Positions 20,274 through 28,154 of a stretch of DNA of 64,000 bases are shown here, piece after piece. Numbering within the stretch: position 1 is the stretch's first letter; each line of letters opens with the position of its first letter. The translations under genes and the position numbers were made by a program. The notes beneath the pieces were generated by a model. The model worked only from the letters and a program-made list of their open reading frames with translations. It searched no databases and was not told the DNA's origin. The stretch comes from Flavobacterium sp. 1355 (GTDB taxonomy: Bacteria > Bacteroidota > Bacteroidia > Flavobacteriales > Flavobacteriaceae). The stretch spans positions 124,001 to 188,000 of the forward strand of contig NZ_JAFICC010000009.1 of the NCBI RefSeq assembly GCF_017833415.1. Direction: 5' to 3'.

Positions 20274-20348
20274 AATACGAGTGAGTGTTGTTACTTCCTA
20301 ATTTCAAAGAAGTTTAAAATGAATATATAGTTGTGTGTGTTTCTTAAA

Positions 20349-20879
20349 TTATTCTGCCAATTTATATACTTCGGTCAGGTTTCTTCCTAATCCGTCATAA
20401 TCCAAACCGTAACCTACGATAAATTTATTCGGAATTCTGATTCCGATATAATCAATCTTAATGTCTTTTTTATAAGCTTCCGGTTTAAAAAATAATGTGG
20501 CAATTTTAAAATGTTTTACATTTTGTGCCTTAAACATTGTTTTTAATTCTTCGATTGTATTTCCGGTATCAATTATATCTTCAATAATAACTACCGTTCT
20601 GCCTGTCAGATCCTGATTTATTCCGATTAATTCTTTTACAGAATTTGTCGATTCTGTTCCTTCATAAGAAGCCATTTTGATGAATGAAACCTCGCATGAC
20701 TTTTTATACTTTTTCAGGAAATCAGAAACAACCATAAAAGCACCATTTAAAACTCCAATAAAAATAGGCGTATCATCCCCAAAATCATCTTCTACTTGTG
20801 CAACTATTTTCGTTAAAGCAAAATCAATTTCTTTTGCCGAAATAAACGGAACAAATTGTTTATCGTGAAGTTGTATCAT
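20349..20879 (-). CDS. hpt: Hypoxanthine phosphoribosyltransferase
   Basis: 176 residues from the Met at 20879. The PRPP-binding loop is VVIIEDIIDTGNT (residues ~98-110), followed by the C-terminal purine-site region (IPNKFIVGYGLDYDG). It makes IMP (and possibly GMP) from PRPP and free base. A longer frame from 20906 is unlikely because that codon overlaps the -7 box at 20904-20911; transcription should begin near 20899. Confidence 0.93.
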   Translation of the reverse strand: MIQLHDKQFVPFISAKEIDFALTKIVAQVEDDFGDDTPIFIGVLNGAFMVVSDFLKKYKKSCEVSFIKMASYEGTESTNSVKELIGINQDLTGRTVVIIEDIIDTGNTIEELKTMFKAQNVKHFKIATLFFKPEAYKKDIKIDYIGIRIPNKFIVGYGLDYDGLGRNLTEVYKLAE

Positions 20880-20903
20880 TATTTTTATGTTTAAAATAAT
20901 GCG

Positions 20904-20911
20904 CAAAGATA
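20904..20911 (-). promoter_or_regulatory. -7 element that fixes the hpt start
   Basis: CAAAGATA on the plus strand is TATCTTTG on the minus strand, a perfect TAnnTTTG. It puts the transcript start between 20906 and 20879, so the Met at 20879 is the likely start codon. Confidence 0.55.
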
Positions 20912-21063
20912 CAGAATTACAACCAAACTGTGATTAACAAATTATATACTAACTTCAATTTTTTATTAATGTTAAATATCAGTTAATGTTTACATTTTTA
21001 TAATTTGATTATTTTTAGAATTCAGTAAATTGTTGTTTATAAAACTTTTAACTCCAAACCACG

Positions 21064-22335
21064 ATGAGAGCAATCACTCAAATATTTTTAGCATCGCTAT
21101 TAATGATACTTACATCCTGCAATGGACAGGTAAAAAAAGAAGAAAAAGAAACCCTGTCCAAACAGCCTGATAATGTTGTAAAAACTGCAATTGGCACCAT
21201 TACCCTGCCTCCCCCTTATGCTACCGAATCTAAAACCAGCTATAGTAAAGTTATTGGCTGGCCGGAAGGCAAAACACCTATAGCACCAAAGGGATTTGTT
21301 GTAACAAAATTTGCAGGGGATCTTGTGAATCCTCGTTGGACGTATATTGCACCAAACAATGATATTTTTGTTGTTGAAAGCGGAACAAGAGCTAGTAAAA
21401 ACCAGATTACGGTTTTTAGAGATGCTGATAAGGATGGAAAATTTGAAACCCGCAATGTATTTATTTCTAACCTCAACAAACCTTTTGGAATGCTGGTTCT
21501 TAAAGATTATTTTTATATAGCAAACACAGACGGACTTTATCGTTATCCTTATAAAAACAATCCTCTGAAATTAGAAACGCAGGGAACAAAAATACTGGAG
21601 CTTCCTGCGGGAGGTTACAACAATCACTGGACCAGAAATTTGCTGGCAAGCAAAGACGGATCAAAAATTTATGTTTCGGTTGGTTCAGGAAGTAATAATG
21701 CTGAACATGGTATTGATAAAGAACTGCGAAGAGCAGATATTTTAGAAATTAATCCTGACGGAACAGGTGAAAAAATCTATGCTTCCGGACTTAGAAATCC
21801 TGTTGGCATGGATTGGAATCCTGCAAATGGCGAACTTTGGACAGCAGTTAACGAACGTGATGAATTGGGAGACGAACTGGTTCCTGACTATGTGACAAGC
21901 GTAAAAAGAGATGGATTCTACGGCTGGCCTTATTCTTATTTTGGAAGTATTCCTGATCCGAGAATGAAGGGAGAACGCAAAGATCTGGTTGAAAAAGCAA
22001 TTGTTCCGGATATTCCGGTTGGACCGCATACAGCATCTCTGGGATTGGCTTTTTATACTAAAGATAAATTCCCTGCTAAATACAAAAACGGAATATTTAT
22101 TGGTCAGCACGGCTCCTGGAACCGATCTAAAATATCAGGTTATAAAGTTCTTTTTGTGCCTTTTGCCAATGGTAAGCCTTCGGGAAAACCCGAAGACTTT
22201 TTGACCGGTTTTGTTTCAAATGAAGAAAAAGCAGAAGTATATGGCCGTCCGGTTGCCGTTACAGTTATGAATGACGGATCGCTTCTTGTAAATGATGATA
22301 GCGGAAATACAATTTGGAAAGTTAGTGCTCAATAA
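21064..22335 (+). CDS. PQQ-dependent sugar dehydrogenase-like lipoprotein
   Basis: 423 residues. The signal ends in a lipobox (LMILTSCNG, Cys ~19), so it is probably a lipoprotein. The rest is a beta-propeller of the sorbosone/glucose dehydrogenase (GSDH) class: NPRWTYIAPNNDIFVVESG, VSVGSGSNN, YASGLRNPVGMDWNP, VNERDELGDELVPDY and HGSWNRS. Such proteins oxidise aldoses or related polyols using PQQ and calcium; substrate cannot be told. Followed after 171 bp by a TonB-dependent receptor in the same direction. Confidence 0.82.
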   Translation: MRAITQIFLASLLMILTSCNGQVKKEEKETLSKQPDNVVKTAIGTITLPPPYATESKTSYSKVIGWPEGKTPIAPKGFVVTKFAGDLVNPRWTYIAPNNDIFVVESGTRASKNQITVFRDADKDGKFETRNVFISNLNKPFGMLVLKDYFYIANTDGLYRYPYKNNPLKLETQGTKILELPAGGYNNHWTRNLLASKDGSKIYVSVGSGSNNAEHGIDKELRRADILEINPDGTGEKIYASGLRNPVGMDWNPANGELWTAVNERDELGDELVPDYVTSVKRDGFYGWPYSYFGSIPDPRMKGERKDLVEKAIVPDIPVGPHTASLGLAFYTKDKFPAKYKNGIFIGQHGSWNRSKISGYKVLFVPFANGKPSGKPEDFLTGFVSNEEKAEVYGRPVAVTVMNDGSLLVNDDSGNTIWKVSAQ

Positions 22336-22365
22336 AATTTCAATTTAATTCTACTGAACAATTTT

Positions 22366-22487
22366 AAACACATAGAAACACAGGCTTTGTTTTTTAATAG
22401 AAAAACCTATTTCTCACACAGTTGTGAGAATCTAAAAAGTGAAACACCTTTTTTGCCTCAACGAATTCTATGTTTCTGTGTGTTAAA
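22366..22487. repeat. Large inverted repeat between PQQ dehydrogenase and TonB receptor
   Basis: Outer arms ACACATAGAAACACAG (22368-22383) and CTATGTTTCTGTGTGT (22468-22483) are imperfect reverse complements. A perfect inner hairpin, TTCTCACA-CAGT-TGTGAGAA, lies at 22411-22430. Words such as CACATAGAAACACAG also recur in spirit at 27143-27246. Confidence 0.7.
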
Positions 22488-22506
22488 AAATCATGCTCCC
22501 ATTTTT

Positions 22507-24597
22507 ATGGCTTTAAAAAAATATTTTCTTCCTTATTTTCTATTGATACTTTTTCAAAACATTGAGGCACAGAATAAAGAGAATAAAACTATTGATTCTT
22601 CTAAAATAGAAAAACTTCAGGAAGTAGTAATCAGCTCATTTCATATAAATCAGGACATTCAAAATACACCTGCTTCTATTGGCCTTTTATCCAAAAAACA
22701 ACTTTTACAAAATAATACTACCGACATCAGCACTGTAATAAATACCATTCCGGGAGTTTATATGCAATCTGCAAACTTTACGACAAGCCGGATTTCGATT
22801 CGTGGTATTGGCGCAAGAACGCCTTACGGAACCAATAAAATCAGGGCTTTCTACGGCAGCATTCCACTGACTTCTGGAAACAGCGAAACTGTTATTGACG
22901 ATATTGATCTGGAAAACCTCAGCCAGATTGAGATTATCAAAGGTCCGCTTTCAAGTGTTTACGGAGCGGGATTGGGCGGAGCTATATTAATTTCACCACA
23001 ACTTTCAAAAATAAATGGACAAAGCACAGGCATTAGTACAGTTATCGGTTCTTTTGGTTTGTTAAAAAACAGCCTGAATTATAGTTTAGATGAAAAAACA
23101 GGAAGCCTGAACCTGAGTTATCACAAAATGGAAACGAATGGCTGGAGAGAAAACAGTAATTATAACCGAGAGGGAATTACACTTGCGGGAGAATTGTTTA
23201 GAAAGAAAAAGAGTAAACTGACATATCTTTCAAACTATACGTATCTGAAATCTTATATTCCGAGTTCGATAAATAAAACCATGTTTGATAACAATCCGAA
23301 ATCCGGTGCGCCGACCTGGGTTGCCTCAAAAGGATATAAGGAATATAAATCGGCACTGGGCGGCTTGGCTTATGATTTAAAGATCAATGAAAATCTGGAT
23401 AATTCGACTTCTGTATTTATTAATTACAAAGACAGCAACGAACCACGGCCTTTTGATATACTTCGCCAATATACTTTTTCTGGCGGAGCAAGAACTCAGT
23501 TTACCGGCAAATTTAAAATTAAGGAAACTGAAAATGAGTTTATAGCCGGAATTGAATATTTTTCAGACCATTATAAGGGTAATACTTTCGAAAACCTATA
23601 TCAGCAAAATAATGGACAGGGAAGTCTGCAGGGAAATCAGCTAACAGAAAGTGGTCAGAAAAGGAATTTTTATAATATTTTTTCACAAATCAGAACTTTA
23701 CTTTCCAGACAATTTGAGATTCAGGCCGGGATAAATTATAACAAAACACAATTTAAGTTAGAAAATTACGATCTTAATTATACTCAGGAATACAGTTACG
23801 ATGGCATTTTTTCACCCCAATTATCTTTGCTATTTAAACCCAACCAGCAGCAAACGATATACGTATCTGCCAGCCGTGGTTTTTCACTGCCGGCTACAGA
23901 AGAAACTCTCACAAGCACCGGAACTATTAATCCTGATATAAAACCTGAGAATGGCTATAATTTTGAAGTTGGCGGCAAACTATACTTTTTCAACAAAAAT
24001 CTTTATACCCAATTAAGCGTTTACAGAATGGAAATAAAAGATTTATTAGTAGCCAAAAGAGTTGGTGACGATCAATATGTGGGCGTAAATGCCGGCAAAA
24101 CATTTCATGAAGGAATCGAAATCGCATTAAACCACAATTGGCCTATTAATTCATTTTTTACCTTGAGTTCATACATTTCGGGCTCTTTTGGAAATTATGA
24201 ATTTAAAGAGTTTGTTGATAACGGAAATGATTATTCGGGAAATAAATTGACGGGAGTGACAGCAAACAAAGCAAATGCCGGATTACTTTTCAATACCCGT
24301 TCTGGAATTTATTTTTCTGCAGATTATCAATTTGTAGATGAAATTCCGCTAAACGATGCCAATTCCGCTTATTCGGATTCTTATTCACTTATAAATTTAA
24401 AGACAGGCTATCGTTTTGAAATTCTTCCTCAGTTGAATACACATTTTGCTTTCGGAATAAACAATGTAACAAATGAAAAGTATGCTACACTAATTTTACC
24501 AAATGCAATTGCCTCAGGAAATATAGTGCCGAGATATTATTATCCGGGGCTTCCTGTAAATTATTATGGTACTGTTTCATTAAATTATTTATTTTAG
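22507..24597 (+). CDS. TonB-dependent outer-membrane receptor
   Basis: 696 residues from the ATG at 22507, which opens a signal peptide (MALKKYFLPYFLLILFQNIEAQ); upstream codons come from the repeat. Plug domain ~30-180: EVVISSF, NTIPGVYMQSANF, ISIRGIGARTPYG, IEIIKGPLSSVYGAGLGGAILI. The remainder is a 22-strand barrel ending in an aromatic residue (NYYGTVSLNYLF). No SusD partner is adjacent and there is no carboxypeptidase-like N-terminal extension, so a siderophore/metal-type substrate is more likely than glycans, but the ligand is unknown. Confidence 0.9.
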   Translation: MALKKYFLPYFLLILFQNIEAQNKENKTIDSSKIEKLQEVVISSFHINQDIQNTPASIGLLSKKQLLQNNTTDISTVINTIPGVYMQSANFTTSRISIRGIGARTPYGTNKIRAFYGSIPLTSGNSETVIDDIDLENLSQIEIIKGPLSSVYGAGLGGAILISPQLSKINGQSTGISTVIGSFGLLKNSLNYSLDEKTGSLNLSYHKMETNGWRENSNYNREGITLAGELFRKKKSKLTYLSNYTYLKSYIPSSINKTMFDNNPKSGAPTWVASKGYKEYKSALGGLAYDLKINENLDNSTSVFINYKDSNEPRPFDILRQYTFSGGARTQFTGKFKIKETENEFIAGIEYFSDHYKGNTFENLYQQNNGQGSLQGNQLTESGQKRNFYNIFSQIRTLLSRQFEIQAGINYNKTQFKLENYDLNYTQEYSYDGIFSPQLSLLFKPNQQQTIYVSASRGFSLPATEETLTSTGTINPDIKPENGYNFEVGGKLYFFNKNLYTQLSVYRMEIKDLLVAKRVGDDQYVGVNAGKTFHEGIEIALNHNWPINSFFTLSSYISGSFGNYEFKEFVDNGNDYSGNKLTGVTANKANAGLLFNTRSGIYFSADYQFVDEIPLNDANSAYSDSYSLINLKTGYRFEILPQLNTHFAFGINNVTNEKYATLILPNAIASGNIVPRYYYPGLPVNYYGTVSLNYLF

Positions 24598-25179
24598 ATG
24601 CTGGATATAAAATCAAAACCACAAAGAATGTTTTCTGAACTTCATTCAAAACTAGACTATGTAAATGCGTATAGAGAAAATCGACTTAAGGTCGCGCAGG
24701 AAATTTTAGAAAACAAACACCTCTTTGATGAGTTAGTTTCCCTTTGTTTTTTGCCCTCAGACAAAAACAATCATAAGGCTTGCTGGATTCTCGAATTTGT
24801 ATGCTACGAAGAATTAAACTGGCTACAGTCACATCTTGATTTTTTCTGTTCAAATCTTAAAATCCTAAAAGACGAAAGTGCAATTCGTCCTATTGCAAAA
24901 GTGGTTCAGCTTTTAATAAAATCACATTATAAAAAAGATGAAAATAGTATTTTTCTAACAGAAGAGAATTTACAGAACTGTATCGAAACTTCTTTTGACT
25001 GGTTAATAAACGATGTCAAAGTAGCCACAAAAGCATATTCTATAAGAACTTTATATATTTTGGGCAATTATTACGACTGGATTCATCCTGAACTAAAAAT
25101 TATTCTGGACAAGGATTATAGCGACCATTCTGCAGCCTATAAAGCGGTTGCTAAAGAAGTTTTGAAGAAAATAAAATAG
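24598..25179 (+). CDS. Helical protein of unknown function (often misnamed adenylosuccinate lyase)
   Basis: 193 residues starting directly after the receptor stop codon (TAG then ATG), so it is probably translated from the same mRNA. It is mostly alpha-helical, HEAT-like in appearance (AYRENRLKVAQEILEN, IRPIAKVVQLLIKSHYK, ATKAYSIRTLYILGNYYDW). It has none of the adenylosuccinate lyase signature, so that name, used for related proteins in this genus, should not be trusted. No signal peptide: cytoplasmic. Confidence 0.6.
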   Translation: MLDIKSKPQRMFSELHSKLDYVNAYRENRLKVAQEILENKHLFDELVSLCFLPSDKNNHKACWILEFVCYEELNWLQSHLDFFCSNLKILKDESAIRPIAKVVQLLIKSHYKKDENSIFLTEENLQNCIETSFDWLINDVKVATKAYSIRTLYILGNYYDWIHPELKIILDKDYSDHSAAYKAVAKEVLKKIK

Positions 25180-25186
25180 TTTTAGC

Positions 25187-25270
25187 TGCCACGAATTACA
25201 CCAATTTTTACTAATTAATTTTAAAAACGAGTTAAAGAAAAAATTTGTGCAAATGGTGTAATTCGTGGCA
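25187..25270. repeat. Perfect 17-bp inverted repeat, GTAATTCGTGGCA family
   Basis: TGCCACGAATTACACCA (25187-25203) and TGGTGTAATTCGTGGCA (25254-25270) are exact reverse complements 50 bases apart. A partial third copy (GTAATTCGTGTAATTTATGGCA-like) lies at 25319-25340. Confidence 0.75.
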
Positions 25271-25351
25271 AACAAAAAATCTTTTTAATATTTTAATTTG
25301 TGGCAAAACTTAAAAAATGTAATTCGTGTAATTTATGGCAGAAAACTAAAT

Positions 25352-25383
25352 TTTGGCTAAAAAAAGATTAAAAGGTATCTTTG
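25352..25383 (+). promoter_or_regulatory. Promoter of purK-purE
   Basis: TTTG (25352-25355), 20-bp spacer, TATCTTTG (25376-25383): an almost ideal Flavobacterium promoter. Predicted start near 25388, giving a ~13-base leader to the ATG at 25401. Confidence 0.7.
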
Positions 25384-25400
25384 CAAAAACACAACACAAA

Positions 25401-26555
25401 ATGAATTATTTTTCTTCTGATTTTAAATTAGGAATATTAGGTGGCGGACAATTGGGCAAAATGCTTTTGTCTGACACCAGAAAATTTGACATACAAACTT
25501 ATGTTTTAGACCCTAGTGACGAAGCTCCTAGTAAAATAGCCTGCAACAAATTTTTCAAAGGTGATCTAATGGATTATGAAACAGTTTATAACTTTGGAAA
25601 ACAAGTCGATGTTCTAACTTTTGAAATTGAATTGGTAAACCTTGAAGCTTTAACGCAACTAGAAAACGAAGGCGTAAAAGTTTATCCGTCTCCAAAAACT
25701 TTAAAAGGGATTCAGAATAAAGGTGTTCAAAAAGACTTTTATACTAAAAGTAATATTCCGACAGCCGCTTACTTAAGATTTGACAGTCACGAACATTTGG
25801 CAAAATCTGTTGGAGATAACGAAATCACAATTCCGTTTGTCTGGAAGTGTACCCAATTTGGTTATGACGGAAATGGCGTAAAAGTGATTCGTCATATTTC
25901 TGATTTAGACGATTTGCCAAATGTCGAATGTATTGCAGAAACCATGGTTCCCTTCAAAAATGAATTGGCAGTTATTGTGGTAAGAAATCCATCAGGAGAA
26001 ATAAAAACTTATCCGGTTGTAGAAATGGAGTTTCACCCAGAAGCCAATCAGGTAGAATATGTAATCTGTCCTGCAAGAATCGACGAAAAAATAGCCGAAA
26101 AAGCCAGAGCAATTGCCTTGAATGTTTCTGAAAAATTCAATCATGTTGGACTTTTAGCAGTTGAAATGTTCCAAACCAATGAAGATGAGATTTTGGTAAA
26201 CGAGGTGGCTCCCCGTCCGCACAATTCGGGTCATTATTCTATCGAAGCAAGTTATACTTCACAATTTGAAAATCATTTACGTGCGATTCTTGATCTTCCG
26301 TTAGGAAACACAGACAGTAAAGTTGCCGGAATTATGGTAAATTTAGTTGGTGCCGAAGGTTTCTCGGGAGATGTTGTTTATGAAAACATCGAAACCATTT
26401 TAGGATGGAACGGTGTTACACCACATATTTACGGTAAAAAACAAACAAGACCTTTCAGAAAAATGGGCCACGTTACGATTGTAAATGAAAACATGCAGGA
26501 AGCGAGAAGAATTGCAGAGGAAGTTAAGAATACGATTAAGGTTATTAGTATATAG
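25401..26555 (+). CDS. purK: N5-carboxyaminoimidazole ribonucleotide synthase
   Basis: 384 residues from the ATG at 25401; the frame is open upstream to a TTG at 25353 but the promoter lies there. N-terminal Rossmann part LGILGGGQLGKML; ATP-grasp domain with PFVWKCTQFGYDGNG and the metal-binding EVAPRPHNSGHYSIEAS. It makes N5-CAIR from AIR, ATP and bicarbonate in purine synthesis. purE follows 87 bp later and uses the product. Confidence 0.95.
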   Translation: MNYFSSDFKLGILGGGQLGKMLLSDTRKFDIQTYVLDPSDEAPSKIACNKFFKGDLMDYETVYNFGKQVDVLTFEIELVNLEALTQLENEGVKVYPSPKTLKGIQNKGVQKDFYTKSNIPTAAYLRFDSHEHLAKSVGDNEITIPFVWKCTQFGYDGNGVKVIRHISDLDDLPNVECIAETMVPFKNELAVIVVRNPSGEIKTYPVVEMEFHPEANQVEYVICPARIDEKIAEKARAIALNVSEKFNHVGLLAVEMFQTNEDEILVNEVAPRPHNSGHYSIEASYTSQFENHLRAILDLPLGNTDSKVAGIMVNLVGAEGFSGDVVYENIETILGWNGVTPHIYGKKQTRPFRKMGHVTIVNENMQEARRIAEEVKNTIKVISI

Positions 26556-26642
26556 TTATCAGTCACTGTTTTCAGTCGCAGTTCTAACTTGGGATCTGAA
26601 ACTTGAAACAAAAAAACAGTATTCAAAACAAAAAAAAAACAA

Positions 26643-27128
26643 ATGAGCAAAGTAGCCATTATAATGGGAAGCATTTCAGACATGCCAGTCATGCAGGATG
26701 CCATCGACATATTAAAACAATTTAATATTGAAGTTGAAGTAGATATCGTTTCGGCACACAGAACGCCGGAAAAATTATTCGATTTCAGTAAAAATGCACA
26801 TACTAGTGGAATATCGGTAATTATTGCCGGAGCTGGCGGTGCTGCACACTTACCTGGAATGGTTGCTTCGATGTCACCTCTTCCTGTAATCGGTGTTCCG
26901 GTAAAATCAAGCAATTCTATTGATGGCTGGGATTCTGTTTTGTCCATTCTGCAAATGCCGGGCGGAGTTCCTGTAGCGACAGTTGCCTTGAACGGAGCAA
27001 AAAATGCTGGAATTTTAGCCGCACAAATCATCGGAAGTCACGATAAAAAAGTACTTGACACCATTATCTCTTATAAAGAAGAATTGAAGGCTGCGGTTAA
27101 TAAAGCGGCAGAAGGATTGAAAAAATAA
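26643..27128 (+). CDS. purE: N5-CAIR mutase
   Basis: 161 residues, typical of bacterial class I PurE. MGSISDMPVMQDA and SAHRTPEKLFDF are the substrate-binding loops with the catalytic His; AGAGGAAHLPGMVA and GVPVKS complete the site. It converts N5-CAIR to CAIR and is transcribed with purK. Confidence 0.95.
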   Translation: MSKVAIIMGSISDMPVMQDAIDILKQFNIEVEVDIVSAHRTPEKLFDFSKNAHTSGISVIIAGAGGAAHLPGMVASMSPLPVIGVPVKSSNSIDGWDSVLSILQMPGGVPVATVALNGAKNAGILAAQIIGSHDKKVLDTIISYKEELKAAVNKAAEGLKK

Positions 27129-27138
27129 GATTATTCCG

Positions 27139-27246
27139 CAGAGTTACACAAAGAAATACACAGAGATTCGCTAAGATATTTTACAATTTATATTGAAAAA
27201 AACTTCGTGAATCTCTGTGTTTTTTTTTTAGCGAGTCTTTGTGAAA
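27139..27246. repeat. Inverted repeat with CACAGAGATTC arms
   Basis: ACACAGAGATTC (about 27158-27170) pairs with GAATCTCTGTGT (about 27209-27220), and the flanks GTTACACAAAG and CTTTGTGAAAC also pair. A T9 run follows the right arm, so it may terminate purE transcription. It lies between convergent genes. Confidence 0.65.
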
Positions 27247-27267
27247 CAACAATTTATTTATAATTTC

Positions 27268-27936
27268 TTATGCCTCGTCTTCAACTTCCTCCAAAACAGA
27301 TTCAAATTCAGATTCCTTAATATCTTCCTTATTTATCCAATTCTCTGACGTAACCAAGCTGTAATTTACATCATCTTTAGTATTCAATTCCCAAATAATA
27401 CTTTCAGCCTCAGGAAATGGAATGTTTTGCGAAATTTGATTCTCAAATAATCTTTTTATCAGATTTCTGTCAGACAAACCGTTATTCAATAATTTCAAAA
27501 TATTTTCTGCAGTCAGCTTTTGTACTTCACCTTCAACAGGTGTCATCGAAAAATGAACAACAGAGGCTTTTGCATTTGGAAATTTCCCGTTGTAAGCTTT
27601 AAAAAGTAATTGATTTACATGAAATAAAGTGCCCTGCATGTGTATTTCCGGATATTCTTCGCAAACTTTATCAATTAACATATTGTTCGATATCTGCTCA
27701 ATTTGTCCTGCACTTAATTCATCACCCAATCTGTATTCTAAAACAATCTGCGCCGCCTCGTTTGGCTCATAATCAGAAATAGCCATTTCTAATAATTCTG
27801 GCAAACTCGTTTTATCTGCCGTTGCACCATCCGGATAATTGAATTTTTCTAATAAAGCAACAAAATCTTCATCAGACCAATATCCTTCAACTTCATTCAC
27901 CGTGTCTATATTCTTAATTACAATTTGATAATTCAT
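27268..27936 (-). CDS. Acidic cytoplasmic protein of unknown function
   Basis: 222 residues, no signal peptide or membrane helix. Strongly acidic, with a Glu/Asp-rich tail (EFESVLEEVEDEA). I do not recognise it. It has a hydrophobic-polar pattern of an alpha/beta fold (YQIVIKNIDTVNEVEGYWSD; ASVVHFSMTP). Neighbours (purE, M3 peptidase) give no clue. Convergent with purE, divergent from the peptidase. Confidence 0.55.
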   Translation of the reverse strand: MNYQIVIKNIDTVNEVEGYWSDEDFVALLEKFNYPDGATADKTSLPELLEMAISDYEPNEAAQIVLEYRLGDELSAGQIEQISNNMLIDKVCEEYPEIHMQGTLFHVNQLLFKAYNGKFPNAKASVVHFSMTPVEGEVQKLTAENILKLLNNGLSDRNLIKRLFENQISQNIPFPEAESIIWELNTKDDVNYSLVTSENWINKEDIKESEFESVLEEVEDEA

Positions 27937-28101
27937 CTTTTATTTTTTAATTACGATTAGTATTTTATAACACTAGCCTATTTTGTCAATTTACGCTTTT
28001 AATATCTCCCAAGGCAATAAATAACATAACAATAACACAATTTAAGAGGATTTTATGCCAAGAATCAACTTTATATAGACGATTAAATTTTTATAAATTG
28101 C

Positions 28102-28109
28102 TATCTTTG
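28102..28109 (+). promoter_or_regulatory. -7 element for the M3 peptidase gene
   Basis: TATCTTTG matches TAnnTTTG exactly; transcription would begin near 28114. This makes the frame start at 28098 impossible for this transcript and supports the ATG at 28155. Confidence 0.5.
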
Positions 28110-28154
28110 AAATTCAAAACATTGACTTCAATTAATAAAAATAATCACATTATA

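Noticed and set aside
24598..25179. Naming this gene adenylosuccinate lyase
   Set aside because: No lyase signature is visible and it is far too short; the name in relatives looks like carry-over from a neighbouring gene.
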